The position numbers and the translations under genes were made by a program. Of a stretch of 64,000 nt of DNA, positions 12,668-21,647 are shown piece after piece. Source of the stretch: Hydractinia symbiolongicarpus (taxonomy: Eukaryota; Cnidaria; Hydrozoa; Anthoathecata; Hydractiniidae); contig NC_079879.1 in the NCBI RefSeq assembly GCF_029227915.1, positions 32,184,501-32,248,500 on the forward strand. Direction: 5' to 3'. The first letter of the stretch is position 1. Each line of letters opens with the position of its first letter. The notes below the pieces were generated by a model that saw only the letters and a list, made by a program, of their open reading frames with translations, searched no databases and was not told the origin of the DNA.

Positions 12668-15275
12668 CATTCTTCTTAATTTGACATGATTGCTGGAACT
12701 CAGCGATTACACTGGCCGCTGTGATAGCGCTTTATTTAAACCTGTAGATAGATAAGTTATTTTTTACTGTTGGACCAATCCTAGTCGTTAGCCCGCGCTG
12801 AAGAAATAGAGACAATTTCAAAAACTACATTTCATTGACTTTCTAACGGTATCAGTCCGTTTGAGCTACAACGGTTGCGTCACATATTCGTCCCAACATG
12901 TATTTAGCTATATTTTTCCGATATTTTAAGGTTGCTTTGCTTTTAACAGTGAAACCATTGACTGTGGGACTTAATTGAACTGATTTTGGACTTCGAACTT
13001 ATAAATGTGATAAATGAGACAATTGGACCACAAGAAATAACATTCTTCTTAATTTGACATGAGTGCTCGACTTCAGCTATTACACTGGGCTCTGTGGTAG
13101 TGCTTTATTTAAAAGTGTAAATAAATTAGTCAGTTTTAACTGTGGGACCAATCCTAGCCGTTAGCGCGCGCTGAAGAAATAGAGAAAGTTTCGAAAACTA
13201 CATTTCATTGACTTTCAACGGTATCAGTCCGTTTGAGTTACAACGGTTGCGTCATATAATCGTACCAACATGTATTTAGCGATATGTTTCTGATGTTACT
13301 AGGTTGCATCGCTTTTAACGGTGGAACGATTGACTATGGCTCTTAATTGAGCTGATTTTGGACTTTGACCTTATGAATGTGTTAAATGAGACAATTTGAT
13401 CCCCAGAAATAACATTCTTCTTAGTTTGACATGATTGCTGGAACTCAGCGATTTCACTGGCCTCTGTGATAGCGCTTTATTTAAAGCTGTAGATAAATAA
13501 GTTATTTTTTACTGTAGGACCAATCCTAGCCTTTAGCCCGCGCTGAAGAAATAGAGACAGCTTCAAAAACTACATTAAATTGACTTTCTAACGCTATCAA
13601 TCTGATTGAGTTACAACGGTTGCGTCACATATTCGTACCAGCATGTATTTAGCGATATTTTTCTTATATTGCTAGGTTGCATCGCTTTTAACAGTGAAAT
13701 CATTGACTGTGGGACTTAACTGAACTGATTTTGGACTTTGACTTTATATATGTGATGAATGAGCCTATTTGATTCCAAGAAATAACATTCTTCTTAATTT
13801 GACATGATTGCTGGGACTCAGCGATTACACTGGCCGCTGTGATAGCGCTTTATTTAAAACTGTAGATATATAAGTTATTTTTTACTGTTGGACCAATCCT
13901 AGTCGTTAGCCCGCACTGAAGAAATAGAGACAGTTTCAAAAACTACATTTCATTGACTTTCTAACGGTATCAGTCCGTTTGAGTTACAACGGTTGCGTCA
14001 CATATTCGTCCCAACATGTATTTAGCTATATTTTTCCGATATTTTAAGGTTGCTTTGCTTTTAACAGTGAAAAGATTGAATGTGGGACTTAATTGAACTG
14101 ATTTTGGACTTCGAACTTATAAATGTGATAAATGAGACAATTGTACCCCAAGAAATAACATTCTTCTTAATTTGACATGAGTGCTCGACTTCAGCTATTA
14201 CACTGGGCTCTGTGGTAGTGCTTTATTTAAAAGTGTAAATAAATAAGTCAGTTTTAACTGTGGGACCAATCCTAGCCGTTAGCGCGCGCTGAAGAAATAG
14301 AGAAAGTTTCGAAAACTACATTTCATTGATTTTTAACGGTATCAGTCCGTTTGAGTTACAACGGTTGCGTCATATATTCGTACCAACATGTATTTAGCGA
14401 TATGTTTCCGATGTTACTAGGTTGCATCGCTTTTAACGGTGGAACGATTGACTATGGGACTTAATTGAGCTGATTTTGGACTTTGACCTTATGAATGTGT
14501 TAAATGAGACAATTTGATCCCCAGAAATAACATTCTTCTTAGTTTGACATGATTGCTCGAACTCAGCAATTACACTGGGCGCTGTTGTAGCGCTTTACTT
14601 AAAAATGTAGATAAGTAAGTCATTTTTTACTGTGGGACCAATCCTAACCGTTAGCTGGCGCTGAAGAAATAGAGACAGCCTCAAAAACTACATTTCATTG
14701 ACTTTCTAAAGGTATCAATCTGTTTAAGTTACAACGGTTGCGTCACCTATTCGTACCAACGTGCATTGAGCGATATTTTTCTTATATTGCTAGGTTGCAT
14801 CGCTTTTAACAGTGAAATCATTGACTGTGGGACTTAACTGAACTGATTTTGGACTTTGACCTTATATATGTGATGAATGAGCCTATTTGATTCCAAGAAA
14901 TAACATTCTTCTTAATTTGACATGATTGCTGGAACTCAGCGATTACACTGGCCGCTGTGATAGCGCTTTATTTAAAACTGTAAATAAATAAGTTATTTTT
15001 TACTGTTGGATTAATCCTAGTGGTTAGCCCGCGCTGAAGAAATAGAGACAGTTTCAAAAACTACATTTCATTGACTTTCTAACGGCATCAGTTCGTTTGA
15101 GTTACAACGGTTGCGTCACATATTCGTCCCAACATGTATTTAGCTATATTTTTCCGATATTTTAAGGTTGCTTTGCTTTTAACAGTGAAACGATTGACTG
15201 TGGGACTTAATTGAACTGATTTTGGACTTTGACCTTAATAATGTGATAAATGAGCCATATCGACACCAAGTAATA
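12668..15275 (+). repeat. Three-monomer higher-order repeat (period 1118 bp), two copies plus a partial third
   Basis: The junction 'gcctatttgatt...aagaaataacattc' followed by a 'gctggaactcagcgattacactggccgctgtgatag' monomer recurs at 12668, 13786 and 14904, exactly 1118 bp apart each time. The first two units also share the following 'gacatgagtgctcgacttc' monomer. The third unit diverges after about one monomer, near 15276. Confidence 0.75.
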
Positions 15276-16549
15276 ACATTCTTCTTAATTTGACATGATT
15301 GCTCGAACTCAGCAATTACACTGGTCTCTGTGGTAGCGCTTTAAATAAAAGTGTAGATAAATAAGTCAGTTTCTACTGTGGGACCAATCATAACCGTTAG
15401 CCGCGCTGAAGAAATAGCGACAGTTTCAAAAACTACATTTCATCGACTTTCTAACGGTATCAGTCCGTTTGAGTTACAACGGTTGCGTCACATATTCGTA
15501 CCAACATGTATTTAGCTATATTTTTCCGATATTTTAAGGTTGCTTTGCTTTTAACAGTGAAACGACTGACTGTGGGATTTAATTTAACTGATTTTAACTT
15601 TGACCTTATATATGTGATAAATTAGCCTATTGGACTCCCAGAAATAACATTCTTCTTAATTTGACATGATTGCTGGAACTCAGCCAAAACACTGGCCGCT
15701 GTGATAGTGCTTTATTTATAACTGTAGATAAATAAGTTATTTTTTACTGTGGGACCAATCCTAGCCGTTAGCCCGCGCTGAAGAAATAGAGACAGTTTCA
15801 AAAACTACATTCCATTGTCCTTCTAACGATATCAGACCGTTTGAGTTACAACGGTTGCGTCACATTGGCGTATTAACATGTATTTAGCGATATGTTTCTG
15901 ATATTATTAGGTTGCATCGTTTTTAACAGTGAAAAGATTGACTGTGTGACTTAATTGAACTGATTTTGGACTTTGACCTTATATATGTTATAAATAAGCC
16001 TATTGGACTCCAAGAAAAAACATTCTTCTTAATTTTACCTGATTGCTGGAACTTAGCGATTACACTGGCCGCTGTGATAGCGCTTTATTTAAAACTGTAG
16101 ATAAATAAGTCAGTTTCAACTGTGGGACCAATCCTAGCCGTTAGCGCGCGCTGAAGAAATAGAGAAAGTTTTGAAAACTACATTTCATTGACTTTCTAAC
16201 GTTATCAGTCCGTTTGAGTTACAACGGTTGCGTCACATATTCGTACCAACATGTGTTTAGCGATATGTTTCTGATATTACTAGGATCCATCGATTTTAAC
16301 AGTGAAACGATTGACTGTGTGACTTAATTGAACTGATTTTAGACTTTAAACTTATAAATGTGACAAATGAGACAATTGGATCCCCAGAAGTAACATTCTT
16401 CTTAATTTGACATGATTGCTCGACTTCAGCTTTCACACTGGGCGCTGTGGTAGCGCTTTACTTAAAACTGTAGATAAATAAGTCATTTTTTACTGTGGGA
16501 CCAATCCTAGCCGTTAGCTCGCGCTGAAGAAATAGAGACAGTTTCAAAG

Positions 16550-16564
16550 ACTATATTTCTTTGA
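16550..16564. repeat. Target-site duplication, left arm, PLE copy 1
   Basis: ACTATATTTCTTTGA here is identical to 18944-18958. The bases just outside the match differ at both ends, so the duplication is exactly 15 bp. It carries two substitutions relative to the usual satellite sequence (ACTACATTTCATTGA), and both occur in both arms, as expected for a duplicated target. Confidence 0.92.
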
Positions 16565-16650
16565 ATTCTTTATAGGTTTGCCTTTTCATAGTTAGTTAGC
16601 AAATATTTCTTGGGTTTAAGGCAATAAATAACAAATTAAATTTTGATAAA

Positions 16651-16690
16651 TTTTCTCCCTGATCTTTGTCAGAGCATCTTCAGATCACAA
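16651..16690 (-). other. Hammerhead-like structured motif in PLE 3' region, copy 1
   Basis: On the minus strand the sequence reads TGAT, CTGAAGA, a stem-loop (CTCTGA, loop CAAAGA, TCAGGG), then GAAA and, a few bases on, ATCA. CTGAAGA fits the CUGANGA core and GAAA the second core segment of hammerhead ribozymes, and TGAT can pair with ATCA as a short stem I. The base pairs next to the core are not canonical (U-A with an extra G), so activity is doubtful. PLEs are known to carry hammerhead motifs in their noncoding ends, so a degenerate ribozyme or an RNA structure recognised by the reverse transcriptase is the likely identity. Confidence 0.4.
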
Positions 16691-16781
16691 GTAAAAACGT
16701 CTTTCAACATGCATGTACAAAATGTTAAAAATTCTCTTGATAAAAATAAAATCGTTTATTAACAATAAAAGTCGTTAAAAA

Positions 16782-17126
16782 TTATAATATGTTTTCCCAA
16801 ATTTCAGATAATCGTCTTATTTCATCTTTTTTGTTCAATAAATCCGATTTATGTTGTTTAATCGCTAATGCCTCTTTAAATTTTCTTTTAATAAAATTGT
16901 TTTCCCTATAGAGAATTTCTATTTTCTCAAAGTCCATTTCGTGTTTTGTTTCTTTAATGTGTTTAGACATTCCAAAGACGTTTTCTTTATCGTTTTTTGC
17001 GCCATTTTTGTGTTCTTTTATTCGTGTTGTCAACTTCCTTCTTGTTTCTCCTATGTAATATTTTCCACAATCTCCACACGTTACTTTATATACAACACCT
17101 GATTCATTGTCTTGGTTTCCCTTTTT
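16782..17126 (-). pseudogene. PLE GIY-YIG endonuclease domain fragment, copy 1
   Basis: After a one-base shift at the A5 run the frame reads KGNQDNES, then GVVYKVTCGDCGKYYIGE, then TRRKLTTRIKEH. This is a GIY-YIG nuclease with the GIY strand as GVVY, a Cys-x2-Cys pair typical of the PLE version, YIG, and the conserved Arg of helix 1. Downstream, SKH, 'KEALAIKQHK' (catalytic Glu) and 'WENIL' close the domain at TAA 16782-16784. The domain nicks target DNA to prime reverse transcription. Its own residues look intact. No convincing separate start codon exists, so it was once fused to the reverse transcriptase. Confidence 0.85.
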
Positions 17127-17389
17127 AATATTTTGTTGCCTTTTACAACATTTTTTAGCGCTTTGGTTTTCGTATGTGTTAATTTTACATTAAATTTCTT
17201 GCATACTCTGGCGATTTGTTCTGAGATGCCTTTTTCATAGGGTAAAAACAATCGAATTGAATTCGTGTCGTCATCTGTCTGGTTTCTTCCATTACATTCT
17301 TTGTTTAATGTTTCTTTTATCGTTTTTGTTACGATGTTCTTGGGAAACTCATTTAATTGCGTAGTTTTTTGTATATAATTCAATTTTTC
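17081..17389 (-). pseudogene. PLE linker fragment between RT and endonuclease, copy 1
   Basis: The fragment continues in the reverse transcriptase frame after the second stop (EKLNYIQKTTQLNEFPKNIV...). The 'LNY-----N-FPKN-I' pattern and the later 'RLFLPYEKGISEQIARVCKKF' style segment are typical of the region between the PLE reverse transcriptase thumb and the endonuclease. The useful frame is left at the A5 run (17122-17126); past that point this frame reads only a short unrelated tail to TAA 17081-17083. Confidence 0.75.
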
Positions 17390-18136
17390 TTAGAGGTCTG
17401 CTTCTTCTGTGCAAATGGTTTTTGCTCTTCTCGTTAAAGTTTTAATTGTCGATAATTTTACGTGTAAAGGTTGGTTTGACGTATAATTAGTGTATTGTCC
17501 CGTATGCGTAGGTTTTTTATACACTTTTGTTTTCACTGTATTATCATCTTTTCTCATTATTAAACAATCCAAAAATGGGATCTGGTCATCCTTTTCTTCC
17601 TCCGCTGTGAATTTTACCTTTGAATAAGTGTTATTCAGCTCATTTAAGGTGTCCTCGGTTTTATGTTTTGTAACAGTGAACGTATCGTCTACTTTTCTTA
17701 GCCAAATTTTTGGTGCGTGTAACATTGAGTAGATACTATTTTCTTCTATTCTTTGAATGTAGATTTCGGCAAAACATGGCGACGCAGGTGATCCCATGAA
17801 AAGACCATCCGCCTGGTTGCAGAATTTGTTTCCTATTTTGAAGGTCATAAATTCAACTGAGATTTTCACGAGACGTACTAAGGCTTCTTTATTAAGATTT
17901 GTTTTAAAAGTGTCTTCTCTGATTCTCCTTTCTACTTCATGTATGACTTCAGATTTTGGTAGGGAAGGGTACATATCTGCAATATCAAAACTCACCAACT
18001 TCTCATTCTCGTCCAAATTAATTTCTTTTACTTTGTTAACAAATTGCTCCGTGTCTTTTATGTATGATTTTGCTGACGTTGTTAGATATTTAAGTTCTTT
18101 ACTAACAAATTTAGCAATTTTGTAGAATACAGATCC
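17390..18136 (-). pseudogene. PLE reverse transcriptase core fragment, copy 1
   Basis: The fragment reads on in the same frame straight after the first stop. It opens with GSVFYKIAKFVSKEL, a PLE fingers segment, and contains the polymerase motifs. Motif A is FDIADMYPSLP (catalytic Asp, about residue 51 of this fragment). Motif B is GLFMGSPASP (about 111-120). Motif C is LRKVDDTF with the Asp pair (about 150-151). Motif D-like is IPFLDCLI, and motif E is VYKKPTHTGQYTNY. Motif C has Lys where PLEs usually have Tyr before VDD. All catalytic aspartates are intact, so the domain decayed through stops rather than loss of the active site. It ends at TAA 17390-17392. Confidence 0.87.
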
Positions 18137-18916
18137 TTAAGTGTTTATTATAAGTCTGACCTTTAGTGGGTTTTTATGAGTTTTTAATGAGGGTCTTGCC
18201 ATAGGTGTTGACGGCGTAATTTGTTTTAATTGTTTTATTTGTTCTATCGATAACCTGTTTTCTTTTCGGAGATTTGCGATTTCCTTGTTAATAGCCGTTT
18301 TTGCTTTCTCAATATTATCACTTTTCAGTTCTACATATCTCTCTTTGTTGGATAATTCTTGATTAATTAATTCGTCTACTTTTTGTTGCGAAATTATGCA
18401 TGTTGCTCTGCCTTTGTCGTTTTCGATCAAAATAAGTCTATTTTGTTTCAACCATTCATTTAATCCATTACACAGCTCATTTGTAATATTTGTTAATTTA
18501 GTGTTTTTTTCTTTTTCCATAATTCTTTTGCATTCAAATCGAAATCCATTTGCCATTGAAGGTGAAGAAAATGATTTTGCTGCTTTTTTGATTCCACAAA
18601 TCATGTCAATTATAGGTAATTTCTTCGTTGAAATTTTGAATTCGAGACCCTTTGACAATAATGGAATAAATTCATCAGGAATTTCAATACCAGAAAAGTT
18701 TAATAGCGTTTTTGTTTGGTGTTCTTTCTTCTCTTCTGGTGTTATCTCTTTATTTTGTTTGAACTTTTTCTTTAGTAATATTTCGAATTTTCTTGACAGA
18801 TGCGTGTTTTTGTGTTCAATTTTCTTTGAATGTCTTTTCTTTGTGAGTTGTACAAGGTTTGCATAAACAGTAAGAGATAATGTATCTTCTATCAGATTTT
18901 CGTTTTTTTGTTTCAT
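18137..18916 (-). pseudogene. PLE N-terminal region fragment, copy 1 (259 residues)
   Basis: This is the open fragment upstream of the first stop. It is rich in Lys, Asn and Glu. It contains the PLE-typical segment 'LLSKGLEF' near residue 88, the 'ENDKGRATCI' segment near 165-174 and 'ARPSLKTHKNPLKVRLIIN' at its end. The last corresponds to the 'G-PK-HKp--PlRPIv' block just before the fingers of PLE reverse transcriptases. The ATG at 18916 is the first Met, but nine in-frame codons (NSKRWKQQQ) precede it up to the element edge, so the true start may be lost. The fragment ends at TAA 18137-18139, where PLEs normally continue with a residue before 'GSP-YKLAKF'. Confidence 0.82.
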
Positions 18917-18943
18917 CTGTTGTTGTTTCCAGCGTTTAGAGTT

Positions 18944-18958
18944 ACTATATTTCTTTGA
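18944..18958. repeat. Target-site duplication, right arm, PLE copy 1
   Basis: This is the perfect 15-bp partner of 16550-16564. The satellite resumes directly after it ('ctttctaacagtatcag') in the phase expected from the left side, so no satellite sequence was lost on insertion. Confidence 0.92.
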
Positions 18959-20807
18959 CTTTCTAACAGTATCAGTCCGTTTGAGTTACAAGGTTGCTTC
19001 ACATATTCGTAACAAAATGGATGTAGCAATATGTTTGAGATATTACTAGGTTACATCGCTTTTAACAGTGAATCGATTGACTGTGGGACTTATTTGAACT
19101 GATTTTGGACTTTGACCTTATTAATGTGATAAATGAGCCAATTCGACTCCAAGAAATAACATTCTTCTTAATTTGACATGATTGCTGTAACTCAGCGATT
19201 ACATTAGTCGGTGTGATAGCGCTTTATTTAAAAGTGTAGATGAATAAGTCAATTTTTACTGTGGGACAAATCCTAGCCGTTAGCGCGCGCTGACGAAGTA
19301 GAATCAGTTTCAAAAACTACATCTCCTTGACTTACTAACGGTATCAGTCAGTTTCACCTACAACGGTCGCGTCACTTATTTGTACCAACATGTATTTAAC
19401 GGTATGTTTCTGATATTACGAGGTTGCAATGCTTTTAACGGTGAAACGATTGACTGTGGGACTTAATTGAACTGATTTTGGACCTTGACCTTGTTAATGT
19501 GATAAATGAGCCAATTCGACTCCAAGAAATAACATTCTTCTTAATTTGACATGATTGCTGTAACTCAGCGATAACACTAGCCGCTGTGATAGCGCTTTAT
19601 TTAAAAGTGTAGATGAATAAGTCATTTTTTACTGTGGGACAAATCCTAGCCGTTAGCGCGCGCCGACAAAATAGGATCAGTTTCAAAAGCTACATTTCAT
19701 TGACTTACTAACGGTGTCAGTCCGTTTCACTTACAACGGTTGCGTTACCTATTCGTACCAACATGTACTTAGCGATATTTTTCTGATATTACTATTTTGC
19801 ATCGCTTTTAACGGTGAAACGATTGACTGTGGGACTTAATTGAACTGATTTTGGACCTTGACCTTGTTAATGTGATAAATGAGCCAATTCGACTCCAAGA
19901 AATAACATTCTTCTTAATTTGACATGATTGCTGTAACTCAGCGATAACACTAGCCGCTGTGATAGCGCTTTATTTAAAAGTGTAGATGAATAAGTCATTT
20001 TTTACTGTGGGACAAATCCTAGCCGTTAGCGCGCGCCGACAAAATAGGATCAGTTTCAAAAGCTACATTTCATTGACTTACTAACGGTGTCAGTCCGTTT
20101 CACTTACAACGGTTGCGTTACCTATTCGTACCAACATGTACTTAGCGATATTTTTCTGATATTACTATTTTGCATCGCTTTTAACGGTGAAACGATTGAC
20201 TGTGGGACTTAATTGAACTGATTTTGGACCTTGACCTTGTTAATGTGATAAATGAGCCAATTCGACTCCAAGAAATAACATTCTTCTTAATTTGACATGA
20301 TTGCTGTAACTCAGCGATAACACTAGTCGCTGTGATAGCGCTTTATTTAAAAGTGTAGATGAATAAGTCATTTTTTACTGTGGGACAAATCCTAGCCGTT
20401 AGCGCGCGCCGACAAAATAGGATCAGTTTCAAAAGCTACATTTCATTGACTTACTAACGGTGTCAGTCCGTTTCACTTACAACGGTTGCGTCACCTATTC
20501 GTACCAACATGTACTTAGCGATATTTTTCTGATATTACTAATTTGCATCGATTTTAACAGTGAAACGATTGACTGTGTGACTTAATTGAACTGATTTTAG
20601 ACTTTCAACTTATAAATGTGACAAATGAGACAATTGGATCCCCAGAAGTAACATTCTTCTTAATTTGACATGATTGCTCGACTTCAGCTTTCACACTGGG
20701 CGCTGTGGTAGCGCTTTACTTAAAACTGTAGATAAATAAGTCATTTTTTACTGTGGGACCAATCCTAGCCGTTAGCTCGCGCTGAAGAAATAGAGACAGT
20801 TTCAAAG
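18959..20807 (+). repeat. Satellite DNA array 2, between the two PLE copies
   Basis: It comprises the remainder of the interrupted monomer, four complete 373-bp monomers starting at 19160, 19533, 19906 and 20279, and the first part of the monomer that holds PLE copy 2 (start 20652). The four belong to a distinct subfamily: 'gctgtaactcagcgat', 'gtagatgaataagtc', 'gacaaatcctagcc', and 'gtccgtttcacttac' in place of 'gtccgtttgagttac'. Nothing else is seen here. Confidence 0.95.
19533..20651 (+). repeat. Three near-identical tandem satellite monomers (373 bp each)
   Basis: Monomers 19533-19905 and 19906-20278 appear identical base for base. The third, 20279-20651, differs near 'actagtcgctg', at 'gcgtcacc' in place of 'gcgttacc', and in its last third, where it switches to the sequence left of the PLE. 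All three share the rare 'gcgccgacaaaatagg' variant. This is the most recently homogenised spot I see in the window. Confidence 0.88.
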
Positions 20808-20822
20808 ACTATATTTCTTTGA
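20808..20822. repeat. Target-site duplication, left arm, PLE copy 2
   Basis: It has the same 15-bp sequence as the arms of copy 1 and matches 23202-23216. Sharing the same target in the same monomer phase shows inheritance by duplication rather than a second insertion. Confidence 0.9.
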
Positions 20823-20908
20823 ATTCTTTATAGGTTTGCCTTTTCATAGTTAGTTAGCAAAAATTTCTTGGGTTTAAGGCAATAAGTAACAAATTAAATT
20901 TTGATAAA

Positions 20909-20948
20909 TTTTCTCCCTGATCTTTGCCAGAGCATCTTCAGATCACAA
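20909..20948 (-). other. Hammerhead-like structured motif in PLE 3' region, copy 2
   Basis: It is the same motif as 16651-16690. Here the stem-loop reads CTCTGG-CAAAGA-TCAGGG, so one stem base pair next to the loop is lost relative to copy 1 (CTCTGA). The core-like CTGAAGA and GAAA are unchanged. Confidence 0.38.
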
Positions 20949-21039
20949 GTAAAAACGTCTTTCAACATGCATGTACAAAATGTTAAAAATTCTCTTGATA
21001 AAAATAAAATCATTTATTAACAATAAAAGTCGTTAAAAA

Positions 21040-21384
21040 TTATAATATGTTTTCCCAAATTTCAGATAATCGTCTTATTTCATCTTTTTTGTTCAATAAA
21101 TCCGATTTATGTTGTTTAATCGCTAATGCCTCTTTAAATTTCCTTTTAATAAAATTGTTTTCCCTATAGAGAATTTCTATTTTCTCAAAGTCCATTTCGT
21201 GTTTTGTTTCTTTAATGTGTTTAGACATTCCAAAGACATTTTCTTTATCGTTTTTTGCGCCATTTTTGTGTTCTTTTATTCGTGTTGTCAACTTCCTTCC
21301 TGTTTCTCCTATGTAATATTTTCCACAATCTCCACACGTTACTTTATATACAACACCTGATTCATTGTCTTGGTTTCCCTTTTT
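21040..21384 (-). pseudogene. PLE GIY-YIG endonuclease domain fragment, copy 2
   Basis: This is the counterpart of 16782-17126. GVVY, the Cys-x2-Cys pair, YIG, the helix Arg, the downstream His and the Glu of 'KEALAIKQHK' are all present. A T-to-C change at the former Arg-Arg-Lys stretch (+ strand 'ccttcctg') makes it Arg-Gly-Lys or similar, so the domain is not perfectly conserved between copies. Confidence 0.82.
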
Positions 21385-21647
21385 AATATTGTGTTGCCTT
21401 TTACAACATTTTTTAGCGCTTTGGTTTTCGTATGTGTTAATTTTACATTAAATTTCTTGCATACTCTGGCGATTTGTTCTGAGATGCCTTTTTCATAGGG
21501 TAAAAACAATCGAATTAAATTCGTGTCGTCATCTGTCTGGTTTCTTCCATTACATTCTTTGTTTAATGTTTCTTTTATCGTTTTTGTTACGATGTTCTTG
21601 GGAAACTCATTTAATTGCGTAGTTTTTTGTATATAATTCAATTCTTC
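21339..21647 (-). pseudogene. PLE linker fragment, copy 2
   Basis: This is the counterpart of 17081-17389, reading on from the second stop as EELNYIQKTTQLNEFPKN. Here Glu replaces the Lys of copy 1 at the second codon, which is closer to the 'eELNY' usual in PLEs. The useful frame is left at the A5 run 21380-21384. Confidence 0.72.

Larger units (their letters stand above)
1..16549 (+). repeat. Satellite DNA array 1, ~372-bp monomer, about 44 head-to-tail copies
   Basis: A single AT-rich unit repeats in one orientation with no unrelated sequence. Taking CATTCTTCTT as the monomer start, starts fall at 1, 374, 746, 1117, 1863, 2981 and so on up to 16394, giving a mean spacing of about 372.6 bp. 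Monomers differ by scattered substitutions and 1-3 bp indels and fall into recognisable subfamilies, for example 'gctcgaactcagcgattac', 'gctggaactcagcgattac' and 'gctcgacttcagctattac'. There is no long open reading frame in either strand and no sign of a gene. The last monomer is interrupted 171 bp in by the Penelope-like element. A centromeric or pericentromeric location is plausible for an array of this size and homogeneity, but this is inference. Confidence 0.97.
16782..18916 (-). pseudogene. Penelope-like reverse transcriptase/GIY-YIG polyprotein, broken, copy 1
   Basis: The reading frame starts at ATG 18916 and ends at TAA 16782, equal to about 711 codons if the breaks are ignored. That is near the usual size of a PLE protein, perhaps slightly short at the N-terminus. 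It would make cDNA from element RNA and nick target DNA. Breaks: in-frame TAA at 18137-18139 between '..RLIINT' and 'GSVFYKIAKFV'; in-frame TAA at 17390-17392 after '..TEEADL'; and a one-base shift at the A5 run (17122-17126) that separates the linker from the endonuclease. Codons on both sides of each break remain recognisably PLE, so these look like recent point lesions. Copy 2 has all three. Recoding cannot be excluded from sequence alone, but loss of function is simplest. Confidence 0.88.
16565..18943 (-). mobile_element. Penelope-like retroelement with GIY-YIG endonuclease, copy 1 (2379 bp, 5'-truncated, decayed)
   Basis: The non-satellite insert encodes on the minus strand, in order, a PLE N-terminal region, a reverse transcriptase, a linker and a GIY-YIG endonuclease. 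This is the order of endonuclease-bearing Penelope-like elements, which copy an RNA template at a nicked target. It is bounded by a 15-bp target-site duplication; removing the element and one arm restores a normal 372-bp monomer (171 + 201 bp). The 3' noncoding part is about 217 bp. The 5' part has only 27 bp before the first ATG, and that stretch is open in frame, so the element is probably 5'-truncated. No long terminal repeats are seen. Two in-frame stops and one frameshift make it unlikely to be active. Confidence 0.93.
16288..20545. repeat. Segmental tandem duplication, unit 1 (4258 bp, carries PLE copy 1)
   Basis: Sequence from about 16288 ('catcgattttaacagtg') through the element and its right flank matches the sequence 4258 bp downstream, including satellite on both sides. 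Immediately left of 16288 the two copies differ ('aggatc' against 'aatttg'), which puts the duplication edge there. The shared target-site duplication and shared reading-frame lesions show that the element moved passively with the satellite. This unit holds three near-identical 'cgcgccgacaaaatagg' monomers where unit 2 has one, so the array was also adjusted after the duplication. Confidence 0.85.

Noticed and set aside
15581-15600. Small indels such as 'attttaactttgacc' (about 15590) and 'cgattactggccg' (about 37850) as functional variants
   Set aside because: They are single-monomer indels of a few bases, within the ordinary variation of the satellite.
1-16549. CRISPR array or prokaryotic repeat
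   Set aside because: The unit is about 372 bp with continuous repeat and no spacers, and the inserted element is a eukaryotic retroelement family.
17034-17080. A separate small GIY-YIG gene starting at 17033
   Set aside because: That start is a TTG inside the domain. The GVVY and YIG strands lie upstream in the same frame, so the domain continues to the A5 run and belongs to the PLE polyprotein.
17796-18866. Plus-strand open frames opposite the PLE (17796-18125, 18396-18866 and their counterparts at 22084-22383, 22654-23124)
   Set aside because: They are antisense shadows of the reverse transcriptase frame. Their translations are low-complexity Phe/Ser/Leu-rich strings expected from the complement of Lys/Asn/Glu-rich coding sequence.
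16565-18943. Long terminal or pseudo-terminal repeats of the PLE
   Set aside because: The two ends of the insert share no visible direct or inverted similarity apart from the 15-bp target-site duplication outside it.
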